64,000 nucleotides of DNA from Pleurodeles waltl (taxonomy: Eukaryota; Chordata; Amphibia; Caudata; Salamandridae), in NCBI RefSeq assembly GCF_031143425.1, contig NC_090446.1:655113717-655177716 (forward strand), in the 5' to 3' direction. Under the pieces are notes generated by a model. It was not told the origin of the DNA and did not search any database. It saw nothing but the letters and a program-made list of their open reading frames with translations. This document shows positions 56,641-64,000 of this stretch, piece by piece. Both the position numbers and the translations under genes were made by a program. Every line of letters starts with the position of its first letter. Position 1 is the stretch's first letter.

Positions 56641-57184
56641 AACCTGCTAAACAGTCACTCTGCGGATAGCCATGATCCTTTCTAAGAAGTGTAACTTGAC
56701 AAATGCGCCAACAACAACCAGCACTGCCTAAAATAAGTTAGAAACAAAGGGTGGCTTTATCACAAAGAGTTATGTACTCAAAACTATACCACTCACTTGC
56801 CCAAAAAAGCTAAACTCATCAGCAACTACTCTGCACAGACACAGCAATCACCAATGATATCCCTCTAAAAAAAAATCAGATTAGACATAAGACAACACAA
56901 ATATCATTGTGCACAAATCTAAGGACAATTTCACATACAATCCTGCATTTAGTACACCACCTACAAACATCTCATTCATGCACGGCAACAGTACTGTTTT
57001 GGAGTAAATTGTTTTTACTTACCTAAAACATGCGACTATACAAACTGCAGGTCAACCACTGCCAAAACCGCAAGGAGCCACAGCAAAGAAAGCCAAAGCT
57101 TTGAACTAGAACAAAAAGGAGAAATAAACTGTTATAATCACAAATGCAATTACTTCGCCAGTTGACGAACACCCTTCCGCCAAG
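56641..57184. other. Noncoding stretch upstream of piggyBac transposase
   Basis: A-rich sequence between the transposase remnant and the ~170-bp array. It may contain the original promoter and 5' UTR; nothing specific is visible. Confidence 0.4.
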
Positions 57185-58360
57185 CATTTAGAAATGTTCC
57201 CTGGTGCCTAAGTGGATTCTGCCCCCCTTGGGAACAGATGGGCCTACAAAAAATAGGCTGGGCTGCCCCCAAGGGGGGCAGAAATGACCATCAGTAATAG
57301 AAATGGCCATCAGTAATGTGCCCCCTTTGGGGGTTGACCCTTGCCGAGTGGCCGCCCCCCACACAAAACACACACCCAAGATTCCTAGTGCCTAAGTGGA
57401 TTCTGTCCCCCTTGGAGGCAGATAGGCCTAAAATAAATAGGCTGATCTGCCCCAGGGGGGCAGAAATGGCAAACAGTACTATGCACCCTTTGGGGGGCAA
57501 CCCTTACCAAAGGGGGCACACCCAACAAAAAAAAAAAAAGGAAAAAAATCCCTTGTGTCTTGGGGGCAGATGGTCCTAAAAGAAATAGGCCGACCTGCCC
57601 TCAAGGGGGGTCAGAAATGGCCATCATTAATGTGCCCCCTTTGGGGGTTGACCCTTGCCAAAGGGGCCACCCCCACACAAAACACACACACAAACGAGAT
57701 CTCTGGGGCCTAAGTGGATTCTGCCCCGCTTGGGGGCAGATGGGCCTAAAAATATAGGCCGGTCTGCCCCCAAGGAGTGCAGAAATGGCCAACAGTTCTG
57801 TGCCCCTTTGGGGGCGACCCTTGCCAAAGGGGGCACCCCCCAACACAAAAAAAGAGAAAAAAATCCCTGGCATCTTGGTGGCTTCTGACCCGCTTGGGGC
57901 AGATGGGCCTAAAAAAAAATATGCTGATCTGCCACCAAAGGGGGCAGAAATGGCCATCACTAATGTGCCCATTTTAGGGGGGGGCGACCCTTGTCCAAGG
58001 GGTGCCCCCAAGACTAAAAATAGCACACACACAACAAAGTCCCTGGGGCCTAGTTGGTTTCGATCACGCCGGGGGCAAGATCGGCCAAAAACATGGCGAT
58101 CTAGCTCCAGGGGGGCCGAAACATACAGCAAAAATCTTGCCTCCAGGGCAGCGACCCTTGCCCAAGGGGTCGCTGCCTTAAAACATTATTATAAATATAA
58201 TCCGTGGTTCCTAGTGGGTTTCGATCCCCAGGGGGACAGATCGGCCAGAAAAACTGCCGATCTAGCCCCCTGGTGGGGGGGGGTGAAAGACCGATGTGAT
58301 ATTTGCCCCAGGGGAGCGACTCTTGTCTAAGGGGTCGCTCCCCAAAATGAACAAAAAAAA
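57185..58360 (+). repeat. ~160-190-bp tandem array inside piggyBac-like element
   Basis: Seven units opening with (a/t)tccctggtgcctaagtgga or a variant at about 57198, 57386, 57548, 57700, 57862, 58038 and 58200. Each contains ttgggggcagatgggcctaa, aataggcngatctgcccc, gggggcagaaatggcca and tttgggggcgacccttgcca. Each unit has paired G-rich and C-rich halves able to form a stem (ttgggggcagatnggcc / ggccgatctgcccccaa). Long minus-strand frames are artefacts. Confidence 0.88.
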
Positions 58361-58718
58361 CATCGCTGGTACATCGCCTGCGATCGTGGAGCAGAAATCC
58401 ATTGAAAACATGCGCAGGGGAAAGGAAAAACTCTTTTATTTCCCCCGGTGTCTGTTTTGCCCCCTAAAACTCCCCCAGGAGAAGGACTCACCGTTTGAAG
58501 GTCCTCTCTCCAAACACGCTGGAAGCAAATGGCTTCTAGCGTGTCTCCGGCAGCATTTGATGACGAAGGCATGCTGTGAGTGCGCTGAAGACATCAGATT
58601 GCCAGGGAGGGGTCGGGGTGGAAGGGGAAGCAATTCACCTTGCACCCCTGATGGGGGGTGTTGGTCGGAGGCCCACAGGGGGGCGCTAGCACTCCCCCAT
58701 GGGCCGAGTGCAGGACGA

Positions 58719-58769
58719 GCTGGTCTCATCCTCGGCACACGACAACCGTGGTTGAGGATGAGACCAGCT
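58719..58769. repeat. Subterminal hairpin of the piggyBac-like element
   Basis: AGCTGGTCTCATCCTC...GAGGATGAGACCAGCT, 16-bp perfect arms around a 19-nt loop, 20 bp inside the right end of the element. Confidence 0.85.
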
Positions 58770-58793
58770 AGCCTCAGGCACCCGAGGTCTTAA

Positions 58794-59496
58794 GCAAGAA
58801 AATACCCACTTTCTAAAAGTGGCATTTTCAGACTAACAATCCAAAAACCAACTTCACTAAAAGATGTATTTTTGAATTGTGAGTTCAAAGATCCCAAACT
58901 CCGGATCTCCATCTGCTCTCAAAGGGAAACTAAACTTTAATAATATTTAAAGGCAGCTCCCATGTTAATCTATGAGAGGCTTTGCACAGTGAAGACCGCA
59001 TTTGGCTGTATTTCTCTGTTAGGACATGTAAAACACATCAGCACATGTCCCACCTTTAACATGCACTGCACCCTGCTCACGGGGCTACCTAGGGCCTACT
59101 TTAGGTGTGTCTTACATGTATAAAAAGGGAAGGTTTAGGCCTAGCAAGTGAGTACACTTGCCAGGTCGAATTGGCAGTTTAAACCTGCACACACAGACAC
59201 TGCAGTGGCAGGTCTGAGCCATATTTACAGGGCTACTCAGGTGGGTGGCACAATCAGTGCTGCAGGCCACTAGCAGCATTTGATTTACACTCCCTAGTAA
59301 AATCTTCTCGTGCACTTTAATGGGGACTTACAAGTAAATCAAATATGCCAATTATGGAAAAGCCAATTACACATACAACTGGTCAGCAGTGGTAAAGTGC
59401 CCAGAGTAACAAAAACAGCAAAAACAGAGTCCAGCTTATAGCAACAACCTGTGGAAAAAGTTAGGGGAGACCATGCCAAGGATGCCAGATCTAGCA
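58794..59496. mobile_element. Solo LTR, right part
   Basis: Continues the LTR started at 47144 after the piggyBac-like insert; ends TCTAGCA at 59496, followed by GTAAG (59497-59501), which matches 47139-47143. Non-coding. Confidence 0.8.
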
Positions 59497-59501
59497 GTAA
59501 G

Positions 59502-60112
59502 GTTAGGAATAAAGGGAGGGAAAGCAGACAGAGGCAAGGGCATGACTCTGGGTCATCATGAGGAGGAAGAGAAAAAACCCAGTGAAAGTTCAGTCTGCCT
59601 CTATGCTTATTTACTTCGCATGACCACAACCTGAGACTCTTGTCACTGACACACACTTAGAGACCGCAAACAGGACCCACCTTAGGGAGTCCTTCCATTG
59701 TGGAGGCTTGCAGCCTTTTGATGTGTTGCAAAATTATGACTAGTGCTGACTAATTCTGCCAGCGGAACTGTAAAATGTATTAGTAATTGTGCATTACAAG
59801 AGTAACGCAGAATTACTAAATTCCTTCATTTCTGCCAGCAAAATTAAAAATGCTGCCCAGCCCTACTTTCAATGTTAACGGTAGGCCATTGTTGGGGGGG
59901 GGTAGTCAGATTAGGCTGTGGGGTCTGACGGATTTGACAAGCATGGATGAGCAGTATGTCTTTGTTGTTATGTTGTTTGTCCAGGGTGGGGGGAGTTGGG
60001 CAAGTTCTATTGGTTTGCCCTCTTTTTTCTTGGGGGGTTGAGTTTGTTGTTGAAGTGCAGGTATTGGCCCAGGGTGTTATGTCTCCTTTGAAGGGCAGCC
60101 GGGGTTGGCTGC
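59502..60112. other. Noncoding stretch
   Basis: No supported feature; G-rich runs near 59895 and 59990. Confidence 0.4.
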
Positions 60113-60330
60113 CTCTATGGGTAAGAGATGTTATTTTCTGCTCCAGGGCACATTATATGGTAAAGATGTCACAATTTTGAGCACCCATGCATCTAATGAA
60201 GCTGATGGAAGGTTTCTTGAGGCAATGTAGGACTTCCTCAAGGGCAGTATGATATCCCCGGTCATTTGAGTTGGGGACTTCAATTGTGTTCTTTATGGCG
60301 GTAGCAACCAGTGTCGTAGTTCGGACTCTT
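60113..60330 (+). pseudogene. L1-like LINE endonuclease fragment
   Basis: One frame reads GTLYGKDVTILSTHASNEAD, a stop, then a stop-interrupted segment ending VGDFNCVL, the (V/G)GDFN motif of APE-type LINE endonucleases with its catalytic Asp and Asn. About 65 residues survive with two stops. Further L1 sequence is not seen; Harbinger C begins 58 bp downstream. Confidence 0.55.
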
Positions 60331-60638
60331 GCTCTGAGCAAGACTGCTGGTCTCAGGATTACAGTACTTTCGTTTGTAGGTGACTAAGGGGGTCATTCCA
60401 ACCCTGGCGGTCGGTGTTAAAGCGGCGGCCAACCCGCCAACAGGCAGGCGGTCAAAAAAATGGAATTCTGACCATGCGGAAACCGCCAACAGAGACCGCC
60501 ACTTTAACACTCCGACCGCCACGGCGGGACAAACAAACAGCGCGGCGGTCACCGCCAACAAACAGGCGGGAGTCAATGTACCGCCCACCCTATCACAATC
60601 CACCAATCCGCCACCTTTTCCGGGGCGGTAGCCCCGCC

Positions 60639-60647
60639 GATAAAAAC
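60639..60647 (+). promoter_or_regulatory. TATA-like box for Harbinger C transposase
   Basis: GATAAAAAC, 69-77 bp upstream of the exon 1 ATG, conserved with A and B. Confidence 0.5.
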
Positions 60648-60715
60648 ACGGCAGAAACAGACATCACGAACGGAAAACGCTCACCTCTACACACTCCACG
60701 AGGAATCTGAACAGC

Positions 60716-60798
60716 ATGGAACCCGAACTACACATCCTACCAGCTATTGTCTTCCTGCTCCTCTACCAGGAGCACGAACGGCGGCGCAGAAGACACCG
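60716..60798 (+). CDS. Harbinger C transposase exon 1 (intact)
   Basis: 83-nt exon with ATG at 60716 and a gtgagt donor at 60799. It encodes a short hydrophobic helix PAIVFLLLYQEHERRRRRHR and has no stop, unlike copy B. The remaining exons are outside the window, so the state of the whole gene is unknown. 60799-61254 is noncoding intron. Confidence 0.72.
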
Positions 60799-61254
60799 GT
60801 GAGTACTGCACCTACGACACAAGGGAGGGGGGAGGGAAAAAATTACGGGCACACACATAAGCGACACACCCACCCCCACCCTCACCCACTACAACACACA
60901 CATCAATGCATAGCAACACATCACAGTTACCCTCCCAATCCCCCGGAAGAATGCAAAGACAAAAGGAAATGACCATGAAAATAGAATTATATTGTACGTC
61001 TAAGTAAAAATTTTATGTCAAACATCTAGAACTCTATATACATATTTAAATTGTCCGGTCCAAAACGGGCTACAGCCATTGTTCCTGGGCCAATGGGCCT
61101 AAACACATGGGCAAAGCCCACACAGGAGACCCGAATCCTTTGGAAAGAACACTGCAGGGGCATCAGATAGCAAAACTACAGGCACCTCAGGGGGAAGGGA
61201 AGGGGGGGCACCTCAGCCAGATGAGTCCACGATGCCAGATCCACGAGGGGCCTC

Positions 61255-61497
61255 CATGGCCACTGTCCCATCCTGGGGAGTGCAAAGCCACAGTCTCACA
61301 AGTCTCTACAGTGGGTGGATCGCCCACTGTACCATCCTGGGGAGTGCAAAGCCACAGTCTCTCAAGTCTCTACAGTGGGTGGATTGCCCACTGTACCATC
61401 CTGGGGAGTGCAAAGCCACAGTCTCTCAAGTCTCTACAGTGGGTGGATTGCCCACTGTACCATCCTGGGGAGTGCAAAGCCACAGTCTCACAAGTGG
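61255..61497 (-). repeat. ~64-bp tandem repeat with internal hairpin (element C)
   Basis: Four units of atcctggggagtgcaaagcc, with CAGTGGG(tggattg)CCCACTG hairpins, followed by one ~73-bp-type unit to about 61555. Fewest copies of the three elements. Confidence 0.88.
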
Positions 61498-61599
61498 ATT
61501 ACAGACTCCACTGGTTCTGGAGGAGGCATGGTGCCCAGAGTGCTTCGTGCAGCCCTGCCCGACATAGATGCGGGCCTGCCCCTTCTGCCAATGGGCCAG

Positions 61600-62565
61600 C
61601 CGTGCGTGACACGGCGGTGCCCAGCGGAGCGGTGCTTGAGATGAAGGGCCCAGCGGAGCGGTGCAGAGACGGCGGTGCCCAGCGGAGCGGTGCTTGAGAT
61701 AAAGGGCCCAGCGGAGCGGTGCTTGAGATGAAGGGCCCAGCGGAGCGGTGCAGAGACGGCGGTGCAGAGACGGCGGTGCCCAGCGGAGCGGTGCTTGAGA
61801 GGAAGGGCCCAGCGGAGCGGTGCAGAGACGGCGGTGCCCAGCGGAGCGGTGCTTGAGATGAAGGGCCCAGCGGAGCGGTGCTTGAGAGGAAGGGCCCAGC
61901 GGAGCGGTGCTTGAGAGGAAGGGCCCAGCGGAGCGGTGCTTGAGATGAAGGGCCCAGCAGAGCAGTGCAGAGACAGCGGTGCCCAGCGGAGCGGTGCTTG
62001 AGATGAAGGGCCCAGCGGAGCGGTGCTTGAGAGGAAGGGCCCAGTGGAGCGGTGCTTGATAGGAAGGGCCCAGCGGATGGTGGTGCTTGAGATGAAGGGC
62101 CCAGCGGAGCGGTGCAGAGACGGCGGTGCCCAGCGGAGTGGTGCTTGAGATGAAGGGCCCAGCGGAGCGGTGCTTGAGATGAAGGGCCCAGCGGAGCGGT
62201 GCAGAGACGGCGGTACCCAGCGGAGCGGTGCTTGAGAGGAAGGGCCCTGTTCAGCGGTTCTTGAGACGGCGGTGCCCTGTTCAGTGGTGCTTGACTTGAA
62301 GGGCCCTGTTCAGCGGTTCTTGAGACGGCGGTGCCGTGTTCAGCGGTGCTTGACTTGAAGGGCCCTGTTCAGCGGGGCTTGACTTGAAGGGCCCTGTTCA
62401 GCAGTTCTTGAGACGGCAGTGCCCTGTTCAGCGGTGCTTGACTTGAAGGGCCCTGTTCAGCGGTTCTTGAGACGGCGGTGCCCTGTTCCGCGGTGTTTGA
62501 CTTGAAGGGCCCTGTTCAGCAGTTCTTGAGACGGCAGTGCCATGTTCAGCGGTTCTTGACATGTG
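61600..62565 (-). repeat. Expanded ~30-bp minisatellite (element C)
   Basis: About 30 units of gcccagcggagcggtgcttg plus agatgaagg, interspersed with gcagagacggcggt units, grading after 62245 into ccctgttcagcggttcttga plus gacggcggtg units as in A and B. Roughly three times the length of the equivalent block in A. Non-genic. Confidence 0.88.
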
Positions 62566-62701
62566 TCTCCAGGGAACCAGATCCGGCCATGAAATGGACT
62601 TCACTCACCACCAGACATGTGGCTGCCAGGCCCTTCGTGCACATCTGTCTTCTCGCTTGTGGGGCCCTCCTGTGCTGCAGTCCCGGGCCCGTGGGTGTCC
62701 T

Positions 62702-64000
62702 TCACACCTGGAATGGGGCTGGTGGGGCCCTTGCCACCCTTTCCCTGCTCCTCTGTGGCCCTTTCCTCCCTTTTTCGGTGTGCCAGGTGGCACCCCACTT
62801 CCTGACGGTGCCAGGGTAGTGTCTTTGGAGCCTGCTGTGTCTGGCCTCTCGCTCCGCCCACTTGGTTTCTTGGGTTTTTTTCCTGGGGGGGAGGGGGCTG
62901 GCTGTCTCTTTACTGCTAGCCGAAGTGGATGGCCTTGAACGTGGGGGACTCCAAAATCCTTGGACTATTGTCCTTGTAGGTCTAGGGTTTGTGGTGGCTG
63001 AGGTGCTGATTGGAGACTTATGAGTTGGAGGGGGTGGGTCAGGTGATGGGAAGAGGTTAACTTTGGACAGGAAAAGCTTTTTAGGAGCAGTGGGAAGGGT
63101 AGGTGTAGTGGGTATGGGAGTGGAGGAAGAGGATGTGGTTGTGGGAGAGTCAATTCTGGTGTCTTTGGGTGCAGGTGCTTGTGCTGGAGGCTGTCGTGAG
63201 GTGGATGGCTGTTGGGTGGGTGGCTGCCTGCGTTTGTGTGGTTTGGAAGGGGGTGACAGACACACTGGGAGAGGACACAGGGGACATGTAAATGGTAGTG
63301 GGGGTGGTGACTGCACATGTGCGGAGTGTTCTGGTGGGTGTGCTGGTGATGGACGTAGTTGCTGATGATGTTGTGCATGCAAGTGTGAGTTGAGATGTCA
63401 CAGGGAGGGAGGAGGGAGACGAGGAGGAGGGGGACACAGAGGAGGCAGTGGCTGTTGGCATGTCTGCATGTGGATGTTGCTTGTGTGAATGCTTGTGTGA
63501 TGTGTGGTGCTTATGTCTGGATGTTGAGGTGTGTGCAGGCTGGTCTGTAGGTGTGTCTGGGATAGGCAGAGGTACAGGGGAGTGGGACTGGGTTGAGGAA
63601 GTTGGAGGTGGGAGGCAGGAGACAGGGACAATGGCTGCCGTCAGTGCTGAGGCCAGAGCGTTGAACGATCGCTGATGGGCAGCCTGACCCGAATGAATGC
63701 CCTCCAGGTATGCATTACTCCGGTGCACCTCCCTCTCTACACCCTGGATGGCATTCAAAAGGGTAGACTGCCCAACAATGAGCGTCCTGAGGAGGTCAAT
63801 GACCTCCTCACTGACGGCAGCAGGGGTGACTGGGGCAGGGCCTGAGGAGCCTGGGGCAACGGAGATGCCCACCTTCCTGGGTGAGCGGGCATGGGGCGAA
63901 GGCTGAGGGGCTGCAGGGAGGGCGGAGCTGGTGCGCTGGGTGGCGGCTGTACCTGTTGTTGCGGTGGGCACGGATGTTGCCACCACCACAAGGGAGCTCC
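62702..64000 (-). pseudogene. Harbinger C second Myb/SANT-like gene (Myb2), exon 3 part
   Basis: Cut by the window edge, so the Myb domain is outside. The visible part reads EEVIDLLRTLIVGQSTLLNAI (helical block) followed by a long Ser/Thr/His/Pro-rich region, open from 63989 to 63150. The equivalent of the KKLFLSKVNLFPSP segment is then in another frame (about 63080), so at least one frameshift lies near 63150-63300. The PAAQEAT-type tail repeats seen in A are not recognisable. Confidence 0.65.

Larger units (their letters stand above)
48631..58789 (-). mobile_element. piggyBac-like element, 10.16 kb, nested in the solo LTR
   Basis: Inserted between TTCA (48627-48630, one change from TTAA) and TTAA (58790-58793), the piggyBac target. 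Ends: CCCCTTCACTGCCAG at the left; reverse complement of the right end gaCCTCGGGTGCCTG, weakly similar. The LTR reads through across the junction once the insert is removed. Contents: a noncoding left arm, a ~381-bp tandem array, inverted monomers, a decayed piggyBac transposase (minus) and a ~170-bp tandem array. This is unusually large for piggyBac (typically 2-3 kb). Confidence 0.75.
60388..64000 (-). mobile_element. PIF/Harbinger element C, truncated by window end
   Basis: Starts GGGGGTCATTCCAACCCTGG after TAA (60385-60387, probable target duplication; partner outside the window). Same orientation as B: subterminal GGCGG/CCGCC cluster, transposase exon 1, 64-bp array, one 73-bp unit, a much enlarged 30-bp-type array, then Myb2 on the minus strand running off the window. 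Transposase exons 2-3 and Myb1 should lie beyond 64000. Confidence 0.85.

Noticed and set aside
57601..58131. 176-codon minus-strand frame
   Set aside because: Runs across the ~170-bp tandem array; composition follows the repeat.
62601..62861. Three overlapping frames in element C
   Set aside because: Shadows of the Myb2 3' region and minisatellite; no independent support.
1..64000. Host protein-coding genes, tRNA or rRNA
   Set aside because: No exon with host-gene similarity, no tRNA cloverleaf and no rRNA segment was recognised by reading; a database search would be needed to exclude small or divergent exons.

Overview
This window reads as intergenic, transposon-dominated DNA from a giant vertebrate genome. 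I see no host protein-coding gene, tRNA, rRNA or CRISPR. Spliceosomal introns, nested vertebrate-type elements (PIF/Harbinger, piggyBac, Penelope-like, L2/CR1- and L1-like LINEs, a retroviral gag relic, a long solo LTR) and widespread C-to-T decay point to a salamander. The large Harbinger copies fit a newt such as Pleurodeles waltl, where Harbinger elements are known to be expanded. The species assignment is inference.

Layout. 1-1642: noncoding DNA, a ~33-bp minisatellite and a dispersed repeat. 1643-10868: Harbinger copy A (9.2 kb, TSD ATA). 10872-18700: anonymous DNA with MITE-like elements, a 215-bp foldback, Penelope-end fragments with (AT)n runs and a ~419-bp tandem duplication. 18720-22860: a ~62-bp tandem array split by an L2-like LINE. 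23516-25160: a second decayed LINE. 25700-26535: a Penelope-like end and a possible LTR. 26690-35672: Harbinger copy B, inverted relative to A and inserted in a retroviral gag relic that resumes at 35673. 36749-37292: hairpin and MITE. 39060-42473: a nearly intact Penelope-like element. 47144-59496: a ~2.2-kb solo LTR (TSD GTAAG) split at a TTAA-type site by a 10.16-kb piggyBac-like element carrying two satellite-like arrays. 60113-60330: L1-like endonuclease scrap. 60388-64000: Harbinger copy C, cut by the window edge.

The most interesting system is the Harbinger family. Each element appears to carry three genes: an outer Myb/SANT-like gene (Myb1), a three-exon DDE transposase tail-to-tail with it, and a second Myb/SANT-like gene (Myb2) plus a block of minisatellites, both inside the ~5-kb first intron of the transposase, with Myb2 on the opposite strand. 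Transposase exon lengths are identical (83, 652 and 383 nt) in A and B, and both share one frameshift between the first two catalytic Asp motifs. No copy here looks autonomous. The piggyBac-like element shows the same habit of carrying tandem arrays, so two unrelated DNA transposon families here may serve as nurseries for satellite DNA.
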